Origin: Rhodopila globiformis
Lineage (GTDB): Bacteria > Pseudomonadota > Alphaproteobacteria > Acetobacterales > Acetobacteraceae
Reading direction: 5' to 3'
DNA: 61,035 bases
Assembly: GCF_002937115.1 (NCBI RefSeq)
Contig: NZ_NHRY01000274.1
Span: forward strand, 1 to 61,035
The stretch's first letter is position 1. Every line of letters begins with the position of its first letter. The translations under genes and the position numbers were made by a program. Shown here piece by piece: positions 53,826-61,035 of this stretch. Under the pieces are notes generated by a model. That model searched no databases. It was not told where the DNA came from and was given only the letters and a program-made list of their open reading frames with translations.

Positions 53826-54460
53826 GCGGGCACGACCACGTTCGCTTCCTGACCAAGAACATGCGGGTCGACCTGGCACTGATCGCCGGCATGATCGCGC
53901 CGGGATCCCGCGTGCTGGACATCGGCTGCGGCGACGGATCGCTGATCGACCACCTGTTCCAGACCAAGGCCTGCGATGCCCGCGGGATCGAGATCGACAT
54001 GGCGGAGGTAACGCAGGCGGTTGCTTACGGCCTGCCGGTCATGCACGGCGACGCCGACGTCGACCTGGCGCATTATCCCGATAATGCGTTCGACTATGTG
54101 GTGTTGTCGCGTGCGTTGCAGGCCGTTGAACGGCCCCGCGAAGTCCTCGCGCAAATGCTGCGGATCGGCACCCGCGCCGTCGTCAGCTTTCCCAATTTCG
54201 GCCACTGGCTGGTGCGCTGGCAGCTTCTGGCTACCGGCCGGATGCCGATGACCGCCACCTGGGACCGTCCATGGCACGAGACGCCCAACATCCATCCGTG
54301 CACGATCCGGGACTTCTTCATACTATGCGAGGAAGAAGGCTACGTCGTGGAGCAGTGGCTGGCGGCCGATGACGGCGGCCGGCGCACGCCGTGGCGGCGC
54401 TTCCTGAACCTCGCGAACATTTTTGGGGAGCAGGGCGTATTCCTGTTGCGTCGTCGGTAG
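53822..54460 (+). CDS. metW: MetW methyltransferase-fold protein
   Basis: Partner of MetX in methionine synthesis. The 212-residue product has the SAM loop [10 protein letters not shown] (31-40), the MetW words [16 protein letters not shown] and [14 protein letters not shown], and HPCTIRDFF. Its ATG overlaps the metX stop by 4 bases. MetX-MetW complexes are established; the exact chemistry of MetW is less so. Confidence 0.95.
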   Translation: MSGHDHVRFLTKNMRVDLALIAGMIAPGSRVLDIGCGDGSLIDHLFQTKACDARGIEIDMAEVTQAVAYGLPVMHGDADVDLAHYPDNAFDYVVLSRALQAVERPREVLAQMLRIGTRAVVSFPNFGHWLVRWQLLATGRMPMTATWDRPWHETPNIHPCTIRDFFILCEEEGYVVEQWLAADDGGRRTPWRRFLNLANIFGEQGVFLLRRR

Positions 54461-54470
54461 GACTGCACTG

Positions 54471-55520
54471 ATGCGGCCAATCGGCTTGCAGCGGACGAGG
54501 GCGCGTTCAAGGCGCCTTGATCTGCGCCACCGAGCACGACTCCGCTCCGCTGTTGTCATCTCGCTGCTGGTGCATGGCACTGTCCTGGTGTTCCTGCTGG
54601 TTACGATCCGGCAGGAGGAGCGACCCGAGTTACTGCCGCCGCCAGCGCCGGTAACGATGGTGTTTGAAACCGGCCGCCGCGCGGGACCCACCCTGCCGAA
54701 CCCCTCGGAGCAAGCGAGGCCTGCGACGCCGTCACCACCGGTGACGGAGCCACCGATCCCGACGCCGCCTCCGCAACCGGCCATGCCGGCGCCACCCATG
54801 CCGGAGACGCCGCCACCTCCACCGGCGGAGCAACAGGCTGTGCCGGAGGTGCCGAAACCGCCGCCGCCACCCGCTCCGGCGCCTGCGGCCGAAGCGCCGC
54901 CGTTGCCGGTTCCACCGCCGGTCCCGCCCGTGGAAGCACTGCCGAAGCCGGTTGAGCCGGCTCCGGCGCGGAAGCCGCCGCCGGCTCAGGCCAGGCCGCT
55001 CCCGAAGCCGCCGCCCATTTCGCCGCCGCTCAGGCGGTCTGCGCCACCCAGGCCGTCGGATTTTCCCGCTCCGACGAATTTCAGCCTTGGCAGGCCGTTC
55101 ACGACGCCTCGGGTTCAGGCGCGCACGCATTACGCCCACCGGCCGCTGGGAGCCGTCGACATGTCACTCGGGCCGGCGAAGAAAGGGGAAGCCAACGACA
55201 CGCCATTTGCCGACATCGACACCGACCAGGGCGGCCCCGACTGGCGCAACGCCCTGAGCCAATGGGTTTCCCAACACGCCTATTATCCCGAGCAAGCCCG
55301 CGTCAATGGAGAGGAGGGCGACGCAAAAGTCCACGTCGTCGCGCAGCATAACGGCCACGTGACATCGGTTGAACTGATTGGGAAGTCAGGGTCGATGTGG
55401 CTGGACCTCGCCCTGCAGGCGCTGTTCCGTGATGCTCATATTCCGCCCCTGCCCGGCGGCGGCAATGAGCCTATCGAGTTCAACTTCACCATGCATTATA
55501 TTTTAAGGCGCGCTCCTTAA
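54471..55520 (+). CDS. TonB-family energy transducer
   Basis: 349-residue inner-membrane protein with one N-terminal segment (about 26-47), a long proline-rich periplasmic spacer (about 55-205) and a C-terminal TonB domain (about 270-349) containing YYPEQAR. It would link ExbBD to an outer-membrane receptor; no exbB, exbD or receptor gene is adjacent. ATG 54471 lies 10 bases after metW. Its stop TAA overlaps the stop of the convergent methyltransferase gene in TTAA. Confidence 0.85.
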   Translation: MRPIGLQRTRARSRRLDLRHRARLRSAVVISLLVHGTVLVFLLVTIRQEERPELLPPPAPVTMVFETGRRAGPTLPNPSEQARPATPSPPVTEPPIPTPPPQPAMPAPPMPETPPPPPAEQQAVPEVPKPPPPPAPAPAAEAPPLPVPPPVPPVEALPKPVEPAPARKPPPAQARPLPKPPPISPPLRRSAPPRPSDFPAPTNFSLGRPFTTPRVQARTHYAHRPLGAVDMSLGPAKKGEANDTPFADIDTDQGGPDWRNALSQWVSQHAYYPEQARVNGEEGDAKVHVVAQHNGHVTSVELIGKSGSMWLDLALQALFRDAHIPPLPGGGNEPIEFNFTMHYILRRAP

Positions 55521-56227
55521 GCGGCTTCGGCGAGCACAAGGCGCCGGCGCGTCACGGCTTCGACCGGCATCGCGGCATAGACATCCTTGACCGCCTCGGT
55601 GAGCGTGACCCCGGCGAAACCAGGGATCAGCTTGCGCCCGGCGCGCTCGAGCAAGGGGCCGCTGCGCAGCAGGATACGCAGCGTTGACGGCGGCATCCAC
55701 AGGCAGGCGTCGCGGCGTTCGACCCGGAACAAGGCGTTCGCCAGCAGCCGGTTCAGCTGGCCGGAGGAATATGGCAAGCCATGGCCGAACGGTGTACTGT
55801 CCCGGTATGCCCACACGCCGCTGCGGTTGGGCACGACGATCAGCAGCCGGCCGTCGTCCTTCAGCACCCGCCAGGCCTCGCGCAGCAGCCGCCGCGCATT
55901 TTCCGCCAGTTCCAGCCCATGAACCAGCAGGATGCGGTCGAACGTCAGATCGGCGAAAGGCAGGCAATCCTCTTCCGCCGTGCATGACAAGCTTGGCATC
56001 CCGGCCGGCCAGCGCGCGGCCCCCATTTGCACCGGCGTCAAAGCGATGCATCGTATCGCCTGGTCGCGCCACAGTCTGAGGTAAGGCATGGAGTAACCGA
56101 GGCCGAGAACTGACTCCTGGTGGAGGGACGGCCACATCATGGCCAGCCGCTCGCGCACGAGGCGAGCGGTCACCGCGCCCTGCGCCGAGCCATAGAATTC
56201 GTTGGCGAATTGTGCATCCGCTGTCAT
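55517..56227 (-). CDS. Class I SAM-dependent methyltransferase-like protein
   Basis: 236-residue protein with a methyltransferase fold: the loop SVLGLGYSMPYLRLW where GxGxG is degenerate (GLGYS), an LPFADLTFDRILLVHGLE segment and LREAWRVLKDDGRLLIVVPNRSG. The weak SAM loop makes activity uncertain. ATG 56227 is chosen; the frame open to 56632 overlaps gloB. It is divergent from gloB, with a 63-base gap between the starts, and convergent with the TonB-type gene by overlapping stops. Confidence 0.8.
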   Translation of the reverse strand: MTADAQFANEFYGSAQGAVTARLVRERLAMMWPSLHQESVLGLGYSMPYLRLWRDQAIRCIALTPVQMGAARWPAGMPSLSCTAEEDCLPFADLTFDRILLVHGLELAENARRLLREAWRVLKDDGRLLIVVPNRSGVWAYRDSTPFGHGLPYSSGQLNRLLANALFRVERRDACLWMPPSTLRILLRSGPLLERAGRKLIPGFAGVTLTEAVKDVYAAMPVEAVTRRRLVLAEAA

Positions 56228-56290
56228 GGCGGCAGCGTATAACACACTGTGCGGCTTTCGATCGAATGAACGAGTGATAGGAGGGAGGTC

Positions 56291-57016
56291 ATGACAGTCA
56301 CGGCAACGCCGGTCCCGATCCTGACGGATAATTACGCCTGGCTGCTGCGCGAGACCGGCGCCGGCGCGACCGCGATTGTCGATCCCGCCGACGCCGAACC
56401 GGTGATCCGGGCGATCGAGAAGGCCGGCGGACGGCTGGACCTGATCCTGCTGACCCACCACCACGCGGATCATACCGCAGGCACCGACGCGGTCAGAGCG
56501 CGTTTCAAGTGTCCGGTTGTCGGCGCCGTGGCCGACAGGCATCGGCTGCCGAAACTGGATGAAGCCGTGCGGGAGGGCGATGCGGTCCACCTTGGCAATG
56601 CCACGGGACGGGTGATCGAGACGCCCGGCCACACGCGCGGGCAGATCAACTTCTTCTTTCCGGATGGCGATATCCTGCTGTCAGGCGACACGTTGTTCAG
56701 CCTCGGCTGCGGCCGTCTGATCGAAGGCACGGCGGAGGAAATGTTCAGCAGCCTGCGGAAGCTGGCGGCTTTGCCGGGGGATACGCAGGTCTGCTGCGGC
56801 CACGAATATACCGAAAGCAACGCACGCTTTGCCCTGGCGGTGGATCCGGACAACAAGGCGCTGCATGCGTTCGTCGCCAAGGTTGAACAGCTTCGCGCCG
56901 GTGGGCAGCCGAGCGTCCCGTCGCGGCTTGCGGACGAACTGAAGGCCAATCCCTTCCTGCTTGCGCAGGATGCGGCAAGCTTCGGGACGCTGCGGGCAAA
57001 GAAGGACAGGTTCTAG
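56291..57016 (+). CDS. gloB: Hydroxyacylglutathione hydrolase (glyoxalase II)
   Basis: Hydrolyses S-lactoylglutathione in methylglyoxal removal. The 241-residue metallo-beta-lactamase-fold protein has THHHADH (55-61), TPGHTRGQI, LLSGDTLFSLGCGRL and CCGHEYTESN, the full metal-ligand set and glutathione region of GloB. GGGAGG lies before ATG 56291. It is followed 15 bases later by a GST-like gene, so the two may form a small detoxification unit. Confidence 0.93.
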   Translation: MTVTATPVPILTDNYAWLLRETGAGATAIVDPADAEPVIRAIEKAGGRLDLILLTHHHADHTAGTDAVRARFKCPVVGAVADRHRLPKLDEAVREGDAVHLGNATGRVIETPGHTRGQINFFFPDGDILLSGDTLFSLGCGRLIEGTAEEMFSSLRKLAALPGDTQVCCGHEYTESNARFALAVDPDNKALHAFVAKVEQLRAGGQPSVPSRLADELKANPFLLAQDAASFGTLRAKKDRF

Positions 57017-57031
57017 GGGAGGGGCCGCGCC

Positions 57032-57625
57032 GTGAAGCTGTACTATTCGCCAACCAGTCCGTATGTCAGGAAGGTCGTTGCCTGTGCGATCATTCGCGGA
57101 CTGGACGGCCGGATTGAAAGACATATCACCAACCCGCATGAATCGCCGGAAGATCTCGTGGCGGACAATCCGCTCTCGAAAGTGCCGTGCCTGATCACGG
57201 ATGACGGGTTGCCGCTGTTCGGCAGCCAGTTGATCTGTGAATACCTGGACAGTCTCGGTGATGCACTGCCGCTGTTCCCGGAGCGTGGCGCGCCGCGCTG
57301 GCGCGCGTTGAAGTTCCAGTCCCTGGGGGATGGCATACTGGACGCCGCGGTTCCTTGTCGCGGTGAACGCGGCAAGCCCAGGGAAGCGGCCCGCGACGCG
57401 CAGATTGCGCGGTTCATGAGTGTGATCAGCCGGACCGTTGATGCGCTGGAGGCAGACCCGCCGCAGAAGCACGTGGACATCGGTTCCGTTACTGTGGCGT
57501 GTGCTCTTGGCTATATCGATTTTCGCTTCGCTTCCGACCCCTGGCGACCTGGGCATCCCAAACTGACCGCATGGTATGAGCCGTTCGCACAAACCAAAGG
57601 CTTGGCGGAAACCGCGCCACATTGA
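57032..57625 (+). CDS. Glutathione S-transferase family protein
   Basis: 197-residue protein with a thioredoxin-like GST N-domain, LYYSPTSPYVRKVVACAI and VPCLITDDGLPLFGSQLICEYLD (cis-proline region and the SQ/S glutathione contact), followed by a short helical C-domain. The serine in SPTSPY is the likely catalytic contact. GTG 57032 has GGGGAGGGG upstream. It follows gloB directly; substrate is unknown. Confidence 0.88.
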   Translation: MKLYYSPTSPYVRKVVACAIIRGLDGRIERHITNPHESPEDLVADNPLSKVPCLITDDGLPLFGSQLICEYLDSLGDALPLFPERGAPRWRALKFQSLGDGILDAAVPCRGERGKPREAARDAQIARFMSVISRTVDALEADPPQKHVDIGSVTVACALGYIDFRFASDPWRPGHPKLTAWYEPFAQTKGLAETAPH

Positions 57626-58137
57626 GGCGTGTCGATTCCCGTCCCGTTGTCGGAGCACTGTTCACAAAGTTGGCCAGCCGACACGGCGGTGGCGGAAAAT
57701 GGAGTCGGTCCTTGCCTTCTCGTCATGGCCGTACGTTTCCCGGCCATGACGAGTGGGAAATGACCTCGCCTCACGCGCCCATTGCGCCTGCGAGTGCGCA
57801 ATTCCAGCGTCTGTTTGACTGGATCCCTCTTTCAGAGATAGTCGGTGACCCGAGCGCCAACGGCGACGGGCGTGCGGCACAATCCTCCAAAATGTAACCA
57901 CAGAGGAAAGCGGAGCACCGCAGCGGGCCACAGAGAAAAAACCATGGCGCTGCGCGCGGCGTGCGTCACGACCAGCGCTGCCGGGCCATGCGGCGCCAGG
58001 CATCCAAGGGTCTGTCAGGAAATCATCGTGGCATTGGGTGTGAGGCACCGTCCTCTCCCCGTCACGGTCCGCGAAGGCGGACCATCCACGCCTTGCGGTG
58101 CCGATCGCAACAAAGGCGTGGATGGCGGCCCTGCGCT

Positions 58138-58298
58138 CCATTGGCGTTAAAATAGCGTGGCGGCGGCACGATGCTTGCCATTCCGTCATGGCCCGGCTTG
58201 TCCGGGCCACCTATTCCAGCACTGTGCCGCGACAGGTGGCCCGGACAAGCCGGGCCATGACGAGGAGGCAACACCCAGCCCTATTTTAACGCCAATGG
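58138..58298. mobile_element. 161-base element with 18-base perfect inverted ends
   Basis: Ends are CCATTGGCGTTAAAATAG (58138-58155) and its exact complement (58281-58298). The middle is the paired palindrome GGCCCGGCTTGTCCGGGCC and complement (58184-58262), here with its loop inverted relative to copies inside the 217-base elements. It interrupts a GGCGGGCCTGCGCCCGCC-type palindrome and is flanked by CCTGCGC on both sides. No coding capacity. Confidence 0.7.
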
Positions 58299-58495
58299 GG
58301 CCTGCGCCCGCCATGACGCGGAGGGGCCGGTGCCTTGCAGCCAATGCCGCGAGGCTCTTGTTGGATTTCGGGGTGGTGAGACGCTTCACCGCCCATCCGG
58401 AACCCGGCAGGACCCTTCAAAACCACAACCGAGCGCCCTGGCAACAATCGGCGCGCGGCCGACAGTACGTTCGGAGGTCCAGTTCACCACCGGCC

Positions 58496-58626
58496 CATCT
58501 GCGTTCATCTGCGTTCATCTGCGGTTCCTGAATCAGCGTGGCGGCGGGAGGGATGTTCCAACGCGTGCGTGCTGCGCCAAAGCAGAAATGGAACCGCAGA
58601 TGAACGCAGATGAACGCAAATGCAGC
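58496..58626. repeat. Inverted pair of GTTCATCTGC tandem repeats, second locus
   Basis: Three GTTCATCTGCG-type units ending GCGGTTCC (58496-58528), then the reverse complement GGAACCGCAGATGAACGC and onward (58590-58626). Same design as at 2124-2288 but with an unrelated 60-base loop. Confidence 0.75.
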
Positions 58627-59110
58627 AGGGTTGTTGCCGCAGCGGGGGCGCACGTCATCCGACAGGGCCGTGTCGTGGACCTTTTCAACACGGTTCTGGT
58701 TGGATTTCGGGGCCGTGGAACGCCTCACCCGACCACCCCGGAACCCGACAAGAGCCTGCCGCGATTATTCGCGGGCGAGCCTTCAAGTGTCCGGATCGGC
58801 GAAACTGCCTGCCCCGACAGTGCCATCCGCACCAGACCGCGCAATGTCCCCCTGATCCCCTGTGGCCCTCCGTCACCCTCGGCTTCTTCTCTGTGCGAAC
58901 AGAAATACGCCATCATCCACGCTGTCCCCCGCCAGGGGCGCACCATCCAGGCTCGCGGCCATGCCGGAACAAGAGCGCCACCAGTCACTCATCCACGAAT
59001 ACCGTGCGGTACGGGTTTCCAGCCGCACAGCAGGCGCTCCACAAGTCAAGGCTCGTTCAATCGTAACAGATGCAGCCCCTCACTCAGGTGCTCCAAGCGG
59101 ATATCGGGGT

Positions 59111-59890
59111 CTATCGGCTGGTTGACGATGACCGGATCATCCGGTCGGTTCTTCCTCCCGCCTTGCTCACCAGATCCGGGATGGCTGCCGCCTCCGGCAA
59201 ATTGCGCCAGAAGCGCTTCGGCATGTGGCCCTGCATCAAGCTCGGGTTGGACCGGGCCGGGTTGAAGGTGGCGCGATAATAGCGCTTCCACCAGTCTTCC
59301 ACGGCATCCGGCGGCGGCGCGTCCCGCCGGCTCAGGCCCGGGCCAAAGGTCGCACTTCGCCTGTTCCAGTGCAGCGTCAGGTCCGGGGTCAGGATCGAGA
59401 ACCGCAGGCTGGCGAAGCGATTGATGAAGAAGAGACTCGTGCCGCGGAGGCTGCGATGTTGTGGTTCATACCACGCGACGCAGCAGGAACCGTCGTTATC
59501 GTCCACGACGCGAAACCGCAGGAACGCCGTCATCCGGTGCTGGTCGCGCCTGACCGCTGCCGCCATCTGCCGCAACCGGTGCACCAATGGATCCACCGCC
59601 TGATCCATCAGCGTCCGCTCACCGTGGGTCAGGCGCCACAAAAGCTGGTAGAGCAGGGGCCACCGCGCATCGTCACGATGACAGGCCACCTTCTCGGCAA
59701 GCAGAACGAAACTGCATGGAACGAAGGTGGTCTTTTCTTCACCGGAAGGGGCATCAGGAAACAACGTCCCGCCGATCGCGTTGGTGAAGACGACGTCGGC
59801 GGGCTCGATCCGCGCTGCCAGAAGCCGTCTTGCCGCAAGCCTGAATGCGTCAAGATCATCCGGCTGTGGGATGCGGATGCTGTAGATCAT
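59111..59890 (-). CDS. TIGR03915-like DNA metabolism protein
   Basis: 259-residue protein of the family encoded beside the UDG-linked radical SAM protein (TIGR03915 with TIGR03916). Recognisable parts are RMTAFLRFRVVDD, WYEPQHRSLRGTSLFF and the end MPKRFWRNLPEA. It is thought to work in DNA repair or modification, from gene neighbourhood only. ATG 59890 overlaps the stop of the radical SAM gene by 4 bases. Because its partner is interrupted upstream by an IS, its own expression may be lost or driven from the IS. Confidence 0.8.
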   Translation of the reverse strand: MIYSIRIPQPDDLDAFRLAARRLLAARIEPADVVFTNAIGGTLFPDAPSGEEKTTFVPCSFVLLAEKVACHRDDARWPLLYQLLWRLTHGERTLMDQAVDPLVHRLRQMAAAVRRDQHRMTAFLRFRVVDDNDGSCCVAWYEPQHRSLRGTSLFFINRFASLRFSILTPDLTLHWNRRSATFGPGLSRRDAPPPDAVEDWWKRYYRATFNPARSNPSLMQGHMPKRFWRNLPEAAAIPDLVSKAGGRTDRMIRSSSTSR

Positions 59891-60908
59891 CCGAACAGGT
59901 CCAGTTGCTGCGCCGGGGGCGCAAGCAAACGCCGCAGCCCGGAGCGATCGAGCAAAGGCCCGGGATGATAATCTGCCGTCACAACAAATGGCCGCATCTT
60001 TCGAAATGAATTGCCCAGCCGCCGCAGATCATCCAGCCGCAGCCGGCAATGCCGGCGCGCCGACAGCAGCCGATCGGCCGAGCGGACGCCGAGGCCGGGA
60101 ATGCGCAACAGCACGTCCCTGTCGGCCGTATTCACGTCGATCGGGAAGCGATCCCGGTTCCTCAGGGCCCAGGCGAGCTTGGGATCGATATCCGGGTCCA
60201 GCATGCCGTTCGCGGTCCCGGCCATGACCTCGGTTGCGGTGAAACCGTAGTATCGAAGGAGCCAGTCGGCCTGGTAGAGCCGGTTTTCCCGTAGCAGCGG
60301 AGCTGGTTGAGCCGGCAACAGGTTACTGGCCTGGGGAACCGGGCTGAAGGCAGAATAGTAGATACGTTTGAGGCTGTATGTATCATACAGGTCGGAAGCC
60401 GTTGCCAGCACAACCGAATCGCTGCTGGCATCCGCTCCGACAATAAGCTGCGTGCTTTGCCCGGCAGGCGCAAACCGTGAAGCACGCCGATCGGCTTGGG
60501 CTTCGGCGATGTGTGCACCTACATAGCGCATCGTGTCCCGGATGGAATCGGCCCGCTTTTCCGGGGCGAATTTCTGCAGCGATTCCGGCGTCGGCATCTC
60601 GATGTTGATCGACAGCCGATCGGCATACAGCCCGGCCTCCCGAACAAGATCGCTGCTTGCCTCCGGTATCGTCTTGAGATGGATGTAGCCGTGGAACGCA
60701 TGGTCAACGCGTAATGTCCGGGCGACCCGGACCAGGCATTCCATCGTGTAGTCGGGCGAGCGGATGATGCCGGAGGAGAGAAACAACCCTTCGATGTAGT
60801 TCCGTTTGTAAAATTCCAGGGTCAGATCGACGACTTCCTGCACGGTGAAGCGGGCACGGCGCACGTTCGACGTGCGACGGTTGATGCAATAGGCGCATTG
60901 GAAAATGC
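59887..60908 (-). pseudogene. Radical SAM DNA repair/modification protein, 5' end cut by IS
   Basis: Remaining part of a TIGR03916-like (UDG-linked) radical SAM protein. The coding frame reads IFQCAYCINRRTSNV at the broken end: the second and third cysteines of CX3CX2C are present, but the first cysteine codon is split at 60908/60909, where IS sequence begins and turns it into CGC (Arg). In-frame TGA at 60967-60969 lies inside the IS. Downstream are the usual GLFLSSGI, a helix-hairpin-helix-like LLRIPGLGVRSADRLL and QLDLFG end. GTG 60864 could start a fragment with no cluster site. Judged non-functional. Confidence 0.85.
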
Positions 60909-61035
60909 GGTTCCTCGCTGTTTCAGGTGGGTAGGGCGAGTTCGAGCTTACCCGCGATGAGGTAGATCATCGCCTTCAGGTTGCGGGAGGAGCGGTAGCC
61001 CCGGGCCTTGGCTTTGGCCGCCTGGACGAGGCTGT
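60909..61035 (-). mobile_element. ISL3-like insertion sequence, right end (partial)
   Basis: The end of an insertion sequence that runs out of the window. From the junction it starts GGTTCCTCGCTGTTTCAGG, compatible with ISL3-family ends (GGCTCTTCG type). The transposase C-terminus lies inside it. The opposite end and the duplicated target site are outside the window. Family call is from the last 36 residues. Confidence 0.7.
60923..61035 (-). CDS. ISL3-family transposase, C-terminal fragment
   Basis: Only the last 36 residues are in the window: SLVQAAKAKARGYRSSRN followed by LKAMIYLIAGKLELALPT and a TGA stop at 60923-60925. The pattern QAAKxKARGYR then MIYLIAGKL is the usual end of ISL3 (IS204/IS1001/IS1096/IS1165) transposases. 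The start lies beyond 61035. Confidence 0.75.
   Translation of the reverse strand, partial: SLVQAAKAKARGYRSSRNLKAMIYLIAGKLELALPT

Larger units (their letters stand above)
57626..59110. other. Long gene-free repeat island
   Basis: About 1.5 kb without a credible gene. It contains a REP-like palindrome (57720-57753), an AACCACAGAGG-type repeat (about 57896-57940), a paired palindrome with an inserted element (58062-58320), two imperfect direct repeats of about 55 bases starting TTGGATTTCGGGG (58361-58414 and 58700-58756) and the GTTCATCTGC pair (58496-58626). It separates the GST gene from the DNA-repair pair that is cut by an IS. Confidence 0.6.

Overview
The window is high-GC DNA that reads as a chromosomal stretch of an alphaproteobacterium, most likely Rhodospirillales/Acetobacteraceae. 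The support is the trpG-trpD-trpC-moaC order, the AcpXL/FabZXL/FabF2XL/FabF1XL set for very-long-chain lipid A acyl chains, the chorismate mutase-hisC-tyrA block divergent from metX-metW, and the many CGTCATGGCC-type palindromes between genes. The family-level placement is inference from gene order and protein likeness; no database search was run. No rRNA, tRNA or CRISPR array was seen.

Layout. 0.3-1.7 kb: 3-oxoadipate CoA-transferase pair. 2.5-5 kb: folK, divergent from a NYN-domain protein, a family-5 uracil-DNA glycosylase and an Rrf2/NsrR-type regulator. 5.3-9.8 kb: a sulfite-oxidase-fold protein, the trpGDC-moaC operon and a ribbon-helix-helix protein. 10-13.6 kb: an aldehyde dehydrogenase, then an unusual two-gene unit in which a serine resolvase is fused in frame to a minimal nucleotidyltransferase and overlaps a HEPN gene. 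13.7-22.4 kb: modABC, a DUF1275 protein, an FtrABCD-type iron uptake locus, a ModE-like regulator and a DUF2478 protein. 22.6-27.8 kb: otsA (apparent CTG start), an MFS transporter with a PRC-barrel protein, a YqeB-like protein and a second ModA with a Tat signal. 28.5-33.5 kb: the AcpXL cluster and an SDR. 33.7-40 kb: a tiny lipoprotein, DUF2459, a CHRD protein, a class III CoA-transferase, a CitE-like lyase and isocitrate lyase. 40.1-46.8 kb: a two-domain FO synthase (F420 biosynthesis) divergent from two luciferase-like F420-type oxidoreductases and a FadB/FadJ-type enzyme. 47-57.6 kb: an orphan peptide-type binding protein, VOC protein, tyrA-hisC-chorismate mutase, metX-metW, a TonB-type protein, methyltransferase, gloB and a GST-like protein. 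59-61 kb: two UDG-linked DNA-repair-type genes; the radical SAM one is cut by an ISL3-like insertion sequence that continues past the window edge.

Themes. Molybdenum recurs (moaC, sulfite-oxidase fold, modABC, ModE-like, DUF2478, YqeB-like, second ModA). C2/CoA-ester metabolism recurs (CoA-transferases, CitE-like lyase, isocitrate lyase, FadJ-like enzyme). The long gene-free stretches are not empty: they hold REP-like palindromes, and small non-coding elements with terminal inverted repeats sit inside some of those palindromes.

The most unusual items are the resolvase-nucleotidyltransferase/HEPN unit with a candidate recombination site, a 217-base element found twice in the same palindrome position but in opposite orientation relative to its flanks, the F420 gene block, and the IS insertion exactly at the first cysteine codon of a radical SAM motif.
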